Origin: Pseudomonas sp. Irchel s3h17
GTDB taxonomy: Bacteria > Pseudomonadota > Gammaproteobacteria > Pseudomonadales > Pseudomonadaceae
Assembly: GCF_900187505.1 (NCBI RefSeq)
Contig: NZ_FYDL01000005.1
Span: 1 to 64,000 of the forward strand
DNA: 64,000 nucleotides
Direction of reading: 5' to 3'
Below are positions 18,147 through 28,322 of the stretch, in pieces. The position numbers and the translations under genes were made by a program. Position 1 is the stretch's first letter, and each line of letters starts with the position of its first letter. The notes beneath the pieces are model-generated. The model did not search any database and was not told the DNA's origin. It saw only the letters and a program-made list of their open reading frames with translations.

Positions 18147-19628
18147 TCAAAGCTTCAGTTGCCCGATGGCCTTGCTCAACTCTCCCGCCAGTGTTGCCAG
18201 CTCATTGCTGGTGGTGGCCGAGTCCACCGTCTGCTGTACCGTTGACTCGGTGACGTCACGAATACTCACCACGGCGCGGTTCATTTCTTCGGCGACCTGG
18301 CTCTGCTGCTCGGCGGCCACCGCAATCTGGGTATTGCTTTCACGCATCTGGGCCACGGCGCTGGTGATCTGCGCCAGTGCGGCATCCGCCTCCCGGGCCT
18401 GTTGCATGCAGTCGTCGGCCTTGTAGGAACTCTCCTGCATGAAGTCCACGGCGTCCCGGGTACCGGTCTGCAAGGTCGACACCATGCGGGTGATTTCGTC
18501 GGTAGAGGCCTGCACGCGCTTGGCCAGGTTACGCACCTCGTCGGCAACCACGGCGAAGCCTCGACCCATTTCCCCGGCCCGCGCCGCTTCAATGGCGGCG
18601 TTCAGGGCCAGCAGGTTGGTTTGCTCGGCGATGCTATGGATCACGCTGACCACGCCATTGATTTTCTGACTGTCCTCGGCCAGGCGTTGAATCATCTCGG
18701 CGGTTTGCTGCACGCCGGTGGACAGCCCGGCAATCGATGTTTGCACCCGACCCACCACCTCCTGACCACTGCCGGCGAGGATGTCGGCGGTCTTCGACAG
18801 GTCACGCGTGGCGCCGGCATGCTGGGCGATGTGATACACCGTGGCCGACATCTCATTGATGGCGGTGGCGGCCTGATCGGTTTCGCTTTGCTGGCCGAGC
18901 ATGCCCTGGCGTACGTCGTTCATGCTGCTCGCCAGGCGCGCCGCGCCGACATCCAGTTGGCGCGCAGTGTGGGCCACGGTGCTGACCACCCGTTGGTAGC
19001 CGGCCTGCATGGCGTTGAAGGCGCTGGCCATCTGCCCGACCTCATCGGTGCAGGACAGCGGCACGCGCGCCGACAGGTCACCGGTTTTCTCCACATGCAG
19101 CATGACGTCCTTGAGGGTGTTGAGCTGGCTCAGCAGGAAGCGGATCAACAGCTGCGAGGCACAGAGCATCGCCAGCATGAGGATGAACACGGCCATTGCA
19201 TAGTTGGCAAAACGATCGCTGAACACCTGGCTTAGGCTCGGGCCATAGGCCAGGACGGCGGTGTATTGGCCATTGCCCCGCGACACCACTTCGGCGCCGA
19301 TCAAGTGTGTTTTGCCGAACAGCGGCAAGGGGTTGATGTCGACCCAGCCGTTGGCGTCGATCAATTGGGGCAGTGGCTGATCATTGAGCCTGGGTGTCTG
19401 GCCCTTGTTGAAGTTCAGCAAGGTATCGGCCTGGGGCAGTGCCTGACCGGCGGGCCACGCCGTGATCAACCGTGCCTGAGCGCTGGCCGCCTGCTGTGAA
19501 GCCTGGCTGCGCGCCTGTTGTTCCAGCTGCACGGCATATAGCACCAAGAGCAATGTGGTGACGAAAGCGACGGCGTTGACCGCCCAGAATTTGTATTTCA
19601 GCGAGATATTGCTAAGCCAGGCACCCAT
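18147..19628 (-). CDS. Methyl-accepting chemotaxis protein
   Basis: A chemoreceptor of 493 residues: N-terminal membrane helix (about 13-34), a periplasmic sensor of about 115 residues, a second helix (about 150-172), a HAMP domain and a cytoplasmic signalling domain. The highly conserved hairpin tip is present ([21 protein letters not shown] and [20 protein letters not shown]). The short sensor is not a recognisable double-Cache domain, and the ligand is unknown. The start at 19628 is supported by AGAAGACC and by family-like [15 protein letters not shown]; an upstream in-frame extension is not believed. Confidence 0.92.
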   Translation of the reverse strand: MGAWLSNISLKYKFWAVNAVAFVTTLLLVLYAVQLEQQARSQASQQAASAQARLITAWPAGQALPQADTLLNFNKGQTPRLNDQPLPQLIDANGWVDINPLPLFGKTHLIGAEVVSRGNGQYTAVLAYGPSLSQVFSDRFANYAMAVFILMLAMLCASQLLIRFLLSQLNTLKDVMLHVEKTGDLSARVPLSCTDEVGQMASAFNAMQAGYQRVVSTVAHTARQLDVGAARLASSMNDVRQGMLGQQSETDQAATAINEMSATVYHIAQHAGATRDLSKTADILAGSGQEVVGRVQTSIAGLSTGVQQTAEMIQRLAEDSQKINGVVSVIHSIAEQTNLLALNAAIEAARAGEMGRGFAVVADEVRNLAKRVQASTDEITRMVSTLQTGTRDAVDFMQESSYKADDCMQQAREADAALAQITSAVAQMRESNTQIAVAAEQQSQVAEEMNRAVVSIRDVTESTVQQTVDSATTSNELATLAGELSKAIGQLKL

Positions 19629-19746
19629 GGAAGGTCTTCTCTGATAGCGGAAACAGTATTGGCAAGGTGCCATCATTGTGCCGCTACTCAGGAGAAAAAT
19701 TTTTGATGTGGATCAAGTCCACTGGGCGGCACAGAGGCGCACCGAC

Positions 19747-20553
19747 TCAATCAATCGCAGGCAATGCAAAAAACGCCCGTGCGCAGGCGGTGCTGTGTGC
19801 CGCCAGATCTTCCAGCGACTCGCCACGATGCAGCGCGACTTCACGCAGTACTTCCGTCAGGTACGCCGGCTCATTGCGACCGTTCTTCGGCTTGGGGCGC
19901 AAGCTGCGGGGCAACAGATAGGGCGCATCGCTTTCAAGCATCAAGCGTCCACGGGCAATCTCGCGTACCAGCGGGTGCAAGTGCGTGCCCCGGCGTTCAT
20001 CGCAGATCCAGCCGGTGATGCCGATGTGCAGGTCCAGATCGAGGTAACTGAACAGCGCCTTCTTTTCACCGGTGAAGCAATGCACCACGGCCGCCGGTAA
20101 CCGGTCTCGGTAATCGCGCAGGATTTCCAGCAGGCGCTGGCTGGCGTCACGCTCATGCAGGAATACCGGCAATTGCAGGTCGACGGCCATTGCCAGGTGC
20201 TCTTCGAGTACCTTTTCCTGTTGCGGGCGTGGCGAGAAATCGCGATTGAAATCCAGCCCGCATTCACCCACCGCCCGCACGTTCGGCTCTTTGAGCAAAC
20301 GGTGTAAACGCTGAGCGCTGTCGGCATTCCAGTCGCTGGCGGAGTGTGGATGAATGCCGGCGGTGGTGAACAACCGCTGCCCGGTTTCGTCCAGTTGCTG
20401 GCACAGCTCCAGGGCCTGCTCGCTGCCCTCGACACTGGTGCCGGTCAGCACCAGTTGGCAGACGCCAGCGGCATAGGCACGGTCCAGTACCGCCTGGTGT
20501 TTGTCGGCGAAACTGGGGTTGGTCAGGTTGACGCCGATATCGATGAGTTGCAT
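19747..20553 (-). CDS. TatD-family metal-dependent hydrolase/DNase
   Basis: The 268-residue TIM-barrel enzyme has the TatD metal motifs: [11 protein letters not shown] at the start (usually D-x-H, here D5 followed by Asn instead of His), [25 protein letters not shown] and ESDAPYL. TatD enzymes are Mg2+-dependent 3'-5' exonucleases. The DxGxN variant of the first metal motif is also found in E. coli TatD (DIGVNLT). The start is the ATG at 20553. Confidence 0.92.
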   Translation of the reverse strand: MQLIDIGVNLTNPSFADKHQAVLDRAYAAGVCQLVLTGTSVEGSEQALELCQQLDETGQRLFTTAGIHPHSASDWNADSAQRLHRLLKEPNVRAVGECGLDFNRDFSPRPQQEKVLEEHLAMAVDLQLPVFLHERDASQRLLEILRDYRDRLPAAVVHCFTGEKKALFSYLDLDLHIGITGWICDERRGTHLHPLVREIARGRLMLESDAPYLLPRSLRPKPKNGRNEPAYLTEVLREVALHRGESLEDLAAHSTACARAFFALPAID

Positions 20554-20647
20554 GGTGCTACCCTAGGCCAATGGCCGGAAAGCATACCAGAGCTGTAGAT
20601 TTATAAGAAAAACCAAGAACTACAACGAGTTATAGCTGTCTTTTGAT

Positions 20648-20674
20648 GCCGAAAATGCACTTCGGCGGTTTTTT
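20648..20674 (+). terminator. Stand-alone terminator-like hairpin
   Basis: GCCGAA-aatgcac-TTCGGC followed by GG and six T. No protein gene precedes it on the plus strand for more than 2.5 kb, and it lies between the TatD start and the transglycosylase. It could end a small RNA starting near 20580 or act as an attenuator in the leader of the transglycosylase gene. Confidence 0.5.
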
Positions 20675-20785
20675 CCGTCGCCGATTGAGGCTTTCGCACC
20701 CTTGCCAGCGCTCCAGGCGCTCTGTTTCTGTCGACCTGCTGCAGCCCTTCTTGTGCAGCGGGACAGTATTCTTTCCGGAGAACGG

Positions 20786-22207
20786 ATGACGCGACTCCAG
20801 GTTTTGCTACTGCTGTGCTTGTCGATGCTGCTGCCGTTGCCGGCGGTTGCCCGGTTGGCAGGCCCCGTGGAGGCCGTTCAGCCAGGCAAGGTCCGGGATC
20901 TGGAGCAGATCCGCAGCAGCCGTGTATTGCGGGTGCTGGTCAACCAGAGTCGCAACAGTTCCGGTGAAGTCCAGGGCCAGAGCATTGGCGTTGAGTACCA
21001 TCGCTTGCGCGCCTTTGAGCAGTACCTCAACGGTCGCGCCCGTGACGGCCAGGAAATTTCCCTCAAGATCATTCCCAAGGCCAAGGACCAACTGCTCGGC
21101 GCCTTGCAGCGCGGAGAAGGGGACCTCGTGGCTCCGGGGGAATTGCTTGATCTGCAAAGCGCTCGTGGCGTGACGACCAGCGAACCGATTGTCAGCAATG
21201 TGCCGTTGCTGCTGGTGGGGATCAAGGGCGAGCGCCGCTACACCCGGCTTGAGCAACTGTCCGGCAAAACCCTGGCCTTGCCTGCCGGTAGCGCCGCCGG
21301 TGAAGCCATCAATCAGATCAACCAGAAGCTGGCGCTGCACAAGTTGCCGCCGGTCACGATCGAATGGGTCGACCCGAGCCTGGCGGTCGAAGATGTTCTG
21401 GAGATGGTGCAGGGCGGGATTTTTCACCTGACCATTGTCGAGCAACCAATCGCCGAGCGTTGGGGCAAGATCCTGCCCAAACTGCGTTTTGACCGGCAAG
21501 TGGTGATCAGTGAGCCGGGCGAGGAGTTCTGGTTCGTGCGTCGCGATGCATCGATGTTGCGGGCCAGCATTGACCGCTTCCTGGGTGGCTACAAGACACC
21601 GTCCGACCAGGATGTGGCATTCCTGCGTATCTATCGGCGTTTGTACCAGGTGCGCAATCCTCTGGCCCGGGCCGATCGCCAGCGTCTGGAGAAGGTGCGC
21701 ACGGTCTTGCAGAAACATGCCCGCGAGCAGGGCATGGACTGGCTGAATCTGGCCGCGCTGGCCTTCAAGGAATCGGCGCTGGAACCCAACGCCCAGAGCG
21801 GCAGCGGCCCGACCGGGCTGATGCAGATCACCCCGTCGGCGGCGCAACGGGTCGGGGTCAACAATATTCAGTCCCTGGACAGCAATGTCCAGGCTGGGGC
21901 CAAGTACCTGGCGCTGATCCGTCGCAAGTTTTTCGCCAGCCCCAAGCTCAATGAACGTGAGCGCATGGCCTTTGTCCTGGCCGGCTACAACATCGGCCCG
22001 GAACGGGTCCAGGCCATGCGGGCCGAAGCCCGGCGACGTGGCCTGAATCCCAATCAATGGTTCTTCCAGGTCGAGCGTGTTGCGTTGGAGCAGGTGGGGA
22101 TGGGACCTGTCAGCTATGTTAACAGTGTGAACAAGTACTACTTGGCCTATGACCGGGAACGGGAGTCGCTGGAGGCCCAGGGGCAGAACGTTGTCTCACG
22201 TAAATGA
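20786..22207 (+). CDS. Membrane-bound lytic transglycosylase with periplasmic substrate-binding domain (MltF-like)
   Basis: The 473-residue protein has a signal peptide (QVLLLLCLSMLLPLPAVA), an SBP_bac_3-type domain (about 45-285) and a C-terminal family 1 lytic transglycosylase domain. The catalytic Glu is in AFKESALEPNAQSGSGPTGLMQIT, followed by AGAKYL and AGYNIGPERV. Such enzymes cleave peptidoglycan to 1,6-anhydromuropeptides. The architecture matches MltF but the signal is not a lipobox. The ATG at 20786 has CCGGAG upstream. Confidence 0.9.
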   Translation: MTRLQVLLLLCLSMLLPLPAVARLAGPVEAVQPGKVRDLEQIRSSRVLRVLVNQSRNSSGEVQGQSIGVEYHRLRAFEQYLNGRARDGQEISLKIIPKAKDQLLGALQRGEGDLVAPGELLDLQSARGVTTSEPIVSNVPLLLVGIKGERRYTRLEQLSGKTLALPAGSAAGEAINQINQKLALHKLPPVTIEWVDPSLAVEDVLEMVQGGIFHLTIVEQPIAERWGKILPKLRFDRQVVISEPGEEFWFVRRDASMLRASIDRFLGGYKTPSDQDVAFLRIYRRLYQVRNPLARADRQRLEKVRTVLQKHAREQGMDWLNLAALAFKESALEPNAQSGSGPTGLMQITPSAAQRVGVNNIQSLDSNVQAGAKYLALIRRKFFASPKLNERERMAFVLAGYNIGPERVQAMRAEARRRGLNPNQWFFQVERVALEQVGMGPVSYVNSVNKYYLAYDRERESLEAQGQNVVSRK

Positions 22208-22310
22208 TCAGCTAAACTGATTGGTATTGCGGATTTTTTGCGCTTTTAACATGAGATTTACTGATTAATATAGCGGCCAACCCACACACACTCGCAATGG
22301 ATGACAGAGC

Positions 22311-22745
22311 ATGAGCACATTGATCAACAAGGTACTTTCTACTCGCGCTGGCTACGGCCTGACCGTTTTGCGGATTTTCGTCGGCATCATCTTCGCTGCC
22401 CACGGTGCGCAGAAACTCTTTGGCATGTTCGGTGGCTATGGCATTGCCGGGACTGCGCAGTACATGGAAAGCCTGGGCCTGGCACCGGGCCAGTTGATGG
22501 CGACTCTGGCCGGTGGTACAGAATTTTTCGGCGGCCTGGCATTGATCGTTGGGCTGCTGGTGCGTCCGGCGGCATTGGGCCTGGCCTTCCTCTCGCTGGT
22601 GGCGATCTTTTCGGTGCACATCGGCAACGGCCTGTTCATGGCGAACAACGGTTATGAATTCGCCCTGGCACTGCTCGGCGGCAGTTTCGCCGTACTGGTC
22701 GAAGGTGCCGGCAAGCTTTCACTGGATCGCGCCATCGCCGACTGA
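22311..22745 (+). CDS. DoxX-family membrane protein
   Basis: A 144-residue protein with four hydrophobic helices and the DoxX signature: VLRIFVGIIFAAHGAQKLFG and GGTEFFGGLALIVGLLVRPAA. DoxX-like proteins are implicated in redox stress handling with thiosulfate or thiol partners; a specific function is not evident here. Its natural terminator is interrupted by a large inverted-repeat element (see 22764-23018). Confidence 0.88.
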   Translation: MSTLINKVLSTRAGYGLTVLRIFVGIIFAAHGAQKLFGMFGGYGIAGTAQYMESLGLAPGQLMATLAGGTEFFGGLALIVGLLVRPAALGLAFLSLVAIFSVHIGNGLFMANNGYEFALALLGGSFAVLVEGAGKLSLDRAIAD

Positions 22746-22763
22746 CCGCTCTGGCTCAACGAA

Positions 22764-23018
22764 AAGGCCCGCATTGCGCGTAATGCTGTTCAGTTAAGGA
22801 TAGGGTTGCTCAATACGTCCCCCGTGGCGAGCGAGCTTGCTCGCGCTGGGCTGCAGAGCAGCCCCAAAAACTGTCGTCGAGTTCGTTCTGAAAGACCGCA
22901 GTCGCTTTGTTGGGTGCGCTTCGCGCACCAGCGCGAGCAAGCTCGCTCGCCACGGGTCTCTCACCCGCTTCAAGCCTTTCTTAACTGAACAGTATTGCCG
23001 CATTGCGCGGGCCTTTTT
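22764..23018 (+). terminator. doxX terminator split by an inverted-repeat element
   Basis: The left stem AAAAGGCCCGC (22762-22772) and the right stem GCGGGCCTTTTTT (about 23007-23019) are complementary and end in a T-run, the form of a rho-independent terminator. They are separated by about 230 bp of palindromic sequence, so the original loop seems to have been replaced by a REPIN-type insertion. Confidence 0.55.
22781..22999. repeat. Extended REPIN-like palindromic element, copy 1
   Basis: Outer arms TAATGCTGTTCAGTTAAG (22781-22798) and the reverse complement of CTTAACTGAACAGTATTG (22980-22997) flank an inverted pair of REP sequences: CCCGTGGCGAGCGAGCTTGC (22821-22840) and its counterpart ending CGCTCGCCACGGG (to 22956). 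The two REP copies face each other about 70 bp apart. The same outer arm motif occurs in copy 2 at 39644-39799. Together with the split terminator, the whole region is a palindrome of about 250 bp between doxX and the next gene. Confidence 0.75.
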
Positions 23019-23033
23019 TGTTGCCCGGGATTC

Positions 23034-23063
23034 TTGACACTGTCCCGTCGGCTTCTCTAGGAT
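23034..23063 (+). promoter_or_regulatory. Sigma-70-type promoter
   Basis: TTGACA (23034-23039), an 18-bp spacer and TAGGAT (23058-23063). It would drive the hypothetical gene at 23222, leaving about 150 nt of leader. A 29-codon frame (23070-23159, MRRFKQLLAGRQV...) begins right after the -10 box; it may be chance. Confidence 0.6.
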
Positions 23064-23221
23064 GCTGTCATGCGCCGATTTAAACAGCTACTTGCGGGGC
23101 GCCAGGTGACTCATCCAGTTGCCGATAGAAGCTTGAAACAGGCTTCGAAATACCGCTAAAGCGCTGGTTCGGTGTTGCCTCTCACCTGCCATGCAGACTT
23201 TTGAGGCAGAGACACGACATC

Positions 23222-23530
23222 ATGAATGCACTTCGCCCTCCCGTACGTCCCGCGCCGATCACGGCTCACCTGACCCAACGCAACCCGAAAATCCTCCTTG
23301 GCGGTCATCATCAGCCCACGCTCTTGCGTTATCTGGACGGCTGGCCGCGTCGCAATGGCGGCCCGGCGGCGTTCCTGATCCAGTTTGTCGAGGACGGTGA
23401 ATCGCTGGCGCGCTTTGCCAGCGACAGCTTCGACCTGGCGGTGATTCAGTCGCCCAGTGCCGAAGAGGCGGTCGAAGTGATCAGGCAACTGACGCGCGTT
23501 GCCCGCCAGGGGCTGATTGCCCGTCGCTGA
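23222..23530 (+). CDS. Conserved-looking hypothetical protein
   Basis: A 102-residue protein, Pro/Arg-rich at the N-terminus (LRPPVRPAPITAHL), then an alpha/beta pattern (KILLGG, AAFLIQFVEDG, FDLAVIQSP, EEAVEVIRQLTRVA) reminiscent of the end of a Rossmann-like fold. No motif decides a function. The gene is convergent with greB, separated by one base. It has its own promoter at 23034-23063. Confidence 0.65.
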   Translation: MNALRPPVRPAPITAHLTQRNPKILLGGHHQPTLLRYLDGWPRRNGGPAAFLIQFVEDGESLARFASDSFDLAVIQSPSAEEAVEVIRQLTRVARQGLIARR

Positions 23531-23531
23531 C

Positions 23532-24029
23532 TCAGGGGTAATCGATGGCGACGATGTACACGAACTGCTCGCCGGTAGGCGTCTGGACCCGGACTTCGGC
23601 GTCCAGGGCCTTGCCAATCAGGGCTCGTGCCAGGGGCGAGTCGATGCTGATCAAGCCTTGCTTGAGGTCCAGCTCGTCCGGGCCGACGATCCGGTAGCGT
23701 GACTGCTTGCCGTCTTCATCCTCGATGGTCACCCAGGCGCCAAAGTAGACCTTGTTCGGATCGCTGGGTTTTTCGCTGACCACCTTGAGCGCTTCCAGCC
23801 GTTTGGTGAGAAAACGCACGCGGCTGTCGATTTCGCGCAGCATCTTCTTGCCGTAGGTGTACTCGGCATTTTCAGAACGGTCGCCCTGGGCGGCGGCTTC
23901 GCTGACCGACTGGGTGACCTGAGGGCGACGTACATGCCAGAGCTCATGGAACTCGGCACGCATCCGGGCCTCGCCCTCGGGTGTGATGAGGGCGGTGCCG
24001 GCAGGACGGGGAGGGCGATAGCGGCTCAT
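23532..24029 (-). CDS. greB: Transcription elongation factor GreB
   Basis: GreB rescues backtracked RNA polymerase by stimulating transcript cleavage. The 165 residues contain the N-terminal coiled coil with the acidic tip ([30 protein letters not shown]) and the FKBP-like C-terminal domain ([26 protein letters not shown]). The basic tract and length favour GreB over GreA. A more divergent Gre-domain protein is encoded at 36255-36737. Confidence 0.94.
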   Translation of the reverse strand: MSRYRPPRPAGTALITPEGEARMRAEFHELWHVRRPQVTQSVSEAAAQGDRSENAEYTYGKKMLREIDSRVRFLTKRLEALKVVSEKPSDPNKVYFGAWVTIEDEDGKQSRYRIVGPDELDLKQGLISIDSPLARALIGKALDAEVRVQTPTGEQFVYIVAIDYP

Positions 24030-24063
24030 TGCGATTTCTTTTGGTGAGAAGGCCTCGAGTTTA

Positions 24064-26567
24064 TCAACCCTCGCGCAAGACTGTCAGTGGGCTGGCATTC
24101 AGCGCACGACGTGTTCCAAATACCCCGGCGGCGCCGACCAGCAAGGCACCGATCACCGGCAATAGCAGCAACCAGGGATGGGGGTGCCAGGCCAGATCAA
24201 AGGCATAACGGTAAAGCACCAGGCTCACCAGCTCCGAACCGAGTGCGGCGAGCAGGCCGCTGACGGCACCCAGCAAGCCAAACTCGATGCGCCGTGCCTT
24301 GACCAGCAGTTGCCGTTCGGCCCCCAGGGCGCGTAGCAGTGCGCCTTGGCGAATGCGTTCATCGAGGGTTGCCTGCAAGCCGGAAAACAGCACCGCCATG
24401 CCCGCCGCGAGGACGAACAGCAGTACGTACTCCACCGCCAGCGTGACTTGTCCAAGGATGCTGCGCAGTTGGGCGAGCAAGGCTTCGACCTGCAGGATGG
24501 TCACCGCCGGAAAGGCCCGTGACAGCTCGACGATCTGCGCGTCGTGGCCGGGCGCCAGGTAGAAGCTGGTGAGGTAGGTCGCCGGCAGGTCCTTCAGGGT
24601 GCCGGGCTGGAAGATCATGAAGAAGTTCGGCTGGAAGTTGTCCCAGTTGATGTTGCGCAGGCTGGTGACCCGTGCTTCGCGATTGACTCCGCCGACGGTG
24701 AAGACCATGTGGTCGCCGAGTTTGAGTTTCAGGCTCTCGGCCACTTTGCCCTCGACCGATACCCCGGGTATGTCGTCCGCAGGTTGCGCTGGCCACCAGT
24801 CGCCTGCGGTAATGCTGTTGCCCGCCGGCAATTCGGCGGCCCAGGTCAGGCTCAGGTCGCGCTGGATCGCCCGATCACCCTGGGAATCCTTGCTGACGAT
24901 GCCCTGCACCGGCTCGCTATTGATGCTGATCAGCCGTCCCGGTACCACCGGGTACAGCGGCGCCGATTGAGCGGAGAGGTCGATCAGGCGATCGGTGAAG
25001 GCTTGTTTGTCGGCCGGCAGGATATTGAGCGCGAAGTAGTTGGGGGCGTTCTTCGGCAGCTGGTTTTGCCAGGTGTCCAGCAACTCGCCACGCAACAGGG
25101 CGATGAGCGCCATCGACAACAGGATCAATCCGAAGGCCAGGGACTGGCCTGCCGCCGCCAGCGGGTGGCGCAACAACTGCCCCAGGCCCAGGCGCCAGGG
25201 CAGCGGTGCGCCGGCCAGCAGGCGGCGCAGGCTTTTGAGCAGCACCAGCAACAGGCCTCCGAGCACCAGGGCGGCGATGATACCGCCCCCCAGCAGGGCG
25301 AACGTCAGCAACAGGTCCAGGCTCAAGCGCCACATGATCAGTGCCAGGGCCGCCAAGGCGGCGCCATAGACCATCCAAGTGCTGGAAGGAATCGGCAGCA
25401 TGTCGCGGCGCAGGACGCGAAGCGGCGGAACGCGACCGAGGGCGGCCAACGGCGGCAGGGCAAAACCGGCGAGCGCGACCAGGCCGGTGCCTATCCCGGC
25501 AATGGCCGGCAGCAATCCCCCTGGCGGGACATCGGTGGGCAGTAGGTCATGCAGCAGCGCGAACAAGCCAAGCTGGGCCAGCCAACCGAGGAGGGCGCCG
25601 CTGATGCTGGCCAGCAGGCCGAGCACCGCCAGTTGCAGGCTGAACAGCAGCAAGGTTTCCCGGCGCGACAAGCCAAGGCAGCGTAACAGGGCGCTGGCGT
25701 CGAAGCGGCGAGTGGCGAAGCGGGTGGCCGAGAGTGCGACGGCGACGCCCGACAACAGCACCGCCACCAGGCTGGCCATGTTCAAGTAACGCTCGGCCTT
25801 GCCCAAGGCACCGCCGATCTGTCGGTTGCCGTCGCGGGCGTCCTGCAACCGCTGGTTGGCCGCCAGCCCCGGCTTGATCCCTTGTCGGTAGGCTTCCAGT
25901 GCCGAGGCCTCGCCGCGCCACAGTTCGCGGTAGCTGACCCGGCTGCCGGGCTGCACCACGCCGGTCGCGTCCAGGTCGGTGAGGTTGATCATCACCCGGG
26001 GCGTGAGGCTGTAGAAGTTGCCGGCCCGATCCGGTTCGTAGGTCAGGACGCGGCTCAGGCGCAGGGTTTTCATGCCGACGTCGATGCTGTCGCCGATCTT
26101 CAGGTCCAGTGCCGTCAACAAGCGCGCCTCGACCCAGGCTTCGCCCGGTTCCGGACCGCCGCCCGCTTCCTCGGGGGCAAACGGGGCGGGCGCGCTTTTC
26201 AGCTGGCCCCGGAGCGGGTAGATCTCATCGGCGGCCTTGATGCTCGACAGCTGAATACCCTTGTCGGTGGCGATGACACTGGAAAATTCCACCACCCGGG
26301 CGTGTTGCAGGCCCAGTGCCTTGCCGCTCTGAATCTGCTCCGCACGGGCCGGTGAACTGCCTTCGAGCAGCAGGTCGGCACCGAGGAACTCGGTGGCGCG
26401 CAACAGCATCGCGCTGTTGAGGCGTGCGCCGAAGTAACCGATGGCAGTGCTTGCCGCCACGGCCACCAGCAGGGCGAAGAACAACACCCGCAGTTCTCCG
26501 GCACGGGCATCGCGCAACAATTGGCGAATGGCGAGGCTGAACAGGCGCAACAGCGGCAAGCGTGCCA

Positions 26568-26568
<1 letters not shown>
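24064..26568 (-). CDS. FtsX-like ABC transporter permease (YbbP type)
   Basis: An 834-residue integral membrane permease with an N-terminal helix ([21 protein letters not shown]), a large periplasmic domain, and repeated FtsX membrane bundles (about 260-420, 450-500 and 700-834) with MacB/YbbP-like [26 protein letters not shown]. It overlaps the stop of the ATPase gene by one base (TGATG at 26570-26566), which means tight translational coupling. E. coli YbbAP-TesA form a comparable unit; the substrate remains unproven, lipid or hydrophobic compound export is plausible. Confidence 0.92.
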
Positions 26569-27251
<683 letters not shown>

Positions 27252-27261
27252 GGAGAGTCCG

Positions 27262-27867
27262 ATGCGTGTGTGGTTTTTGAGTGCTGGCCTGGCCTTGGTG
27301 TGCATGGCCCAGAACGCAGCGGCGGGTACAGTCCTGATCGTTGGCGATAGTATCAGCGCCGCTTTCGGCCTGGATACCCGGCAGGGGTGGGTGTCGTTGC
27401 TCGAGCAGCGGCTGCGGCAAGAGGGTTTCAGCGATAAGGTGGTCAACGCCTCCATCAGTGGCGATACCAGTGCGGGGGGGCAGGCGCGGCTGCCGGCGCT
27501 GCTTGCAGAGCATAAGCCTGAACTGGTCGTGCTGGAGTTGGGGGGCAATGACGGCCTGCGCGGACAGTCGCCCACACAATTGCAACAAAATCTTGCGTCG
27601 ATGATCGACAGCGCCAGGGCCAGTGGCGCCAAGGTGCTGTTGCTGGGCATGCAACTGCCGCCTAATTATGGGGTGCGCTACACCGAGGCTTTCGCGAAGG
27701 TCTACAGCAACCTGGCGGAACAGAAAAACGTCCCGCTGGTGCCGTTTTTCCTGCAGGGAGTCGGCGGTAATCCCGAGCTGATGCAGGCCGATGGCATCCA
27801 TCCGGCGGTCGCGGCGCAGGACAAGTTGCTGGAAAATGTCTGGCCTACGCTAAAACCGCTGCTGTGA
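27262..27867 (+). CDS. tesA: TesA-like SGNH arylesterase/acyl-CoA thioesterase I
   Basis: A periplasmic multifunctional esterase of 201 residues. The signal peptide (VWFLSAGLALVCMAQNAAA) is followed by the four SGNH blocks: GDSISAAFG (nucleophile Ser), SGDTSAGG, GGNDGLRG and, near the end, DGIHP with the catalytic Asp and His. The RBS GGAGAG (27252-27257) fills the gap to the divergent ABC gene. Confidence 0.92.
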   Translation: MRVWFLSAGLALVCMAQNAAAGTVLIVGDSISAAFGLDTRQGWVSLLEQRLRQEGFSDKVVNASISGDTSAGGQARLPALLAEHKPELVVLELGGNDGLRGQSPTQLQQNLASMIDSARASGAKVLLLGMQLPPNYGVRYTEAFAKVYSNLAEQKNVPLVPFFLQGVGGNPELMQADGIHPAVAAQDKLLENVWPTLKPLL

Positions 27868-27925
27868 CGCTTTTCTAGCGGCAGTCTTTCGGCTAATGTG
27901 GCGCCCCCCTGATTTGGAGCCCCCG

Positions 27926-28219
27926 ATGCCGCGTTCTGCCTGGTCCCTGTTTGCCTATCAACTGATCGAGCCTGACGAGCAGCTGGATCTGTTCGCCTGC
28001 CAGGAAGTCCGGGTGCATCTGGTGACGCGTCAACTGGAGTTGGGCGGCTCGGCCGACCGTACCTTGTGCGGCAGCTTGTTGCCGGCGCAACCGCGCTGGT
28101 CGAGCGTCGACCGCACGGTGTTCCAGGACCAGCGTCTGTGCTCGCTGTGCCGGGCGATCCTCGAGTCGCAAAAGCGCGGTACCTCGCCGATCTGGCCCGA
28201 GTTGCGTTTCGAGTTGTAA
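27926..28219 (+). CDS. Hypothetical protein with paired cysteines
   Basis: A 97-residue soluble protein beginning PRSAWSLFAYQLIEPDEQLDLF and ending in an RLCSLCRAILESQKRGTSPIWPEL segment. The CxxC pair and another two Cys (DLFACQEV, TLCGSL) could bind a metal. I do not recognise a family. It sits between tesA and the L,D-transpeptidase on the same strand. The ATG has GGAGCCCCCG upstream. Confidence 0.7.
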   Translation: MPRSAWSLFAYQLIEPDEQLDLFACQEVRVHLVTRQLELGGSADRTLCGSLLPAQPRWSSVDRTVFQDQRLCSLCRAILESQKRGTSPIWPELRFEL

Positions 28220-28322
28220 CACTCCAGTGGGGCGGGCCGTCGGCCCGGCTCCCCGATTCTTCGGGTGTCAGTGTACAATCGAGCGTTTATACCCTCTGTT
28301 GACCATGCAAAGGATTTTCCGG

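Noticed and set aside
22821..22956. CRISPR-like repeat
   Set aside because: The repeated units are inverted, occur only twice and match REP palindromes; there are no spacers or cas genes.
24544..25545. 333-codon plus-strand frame opposite the FtsX-like permease
   Set aside because: Composition rich in Gln/Gly/Arg with no domain; the permease is translationally coupled to its ATPase and is clearly real.
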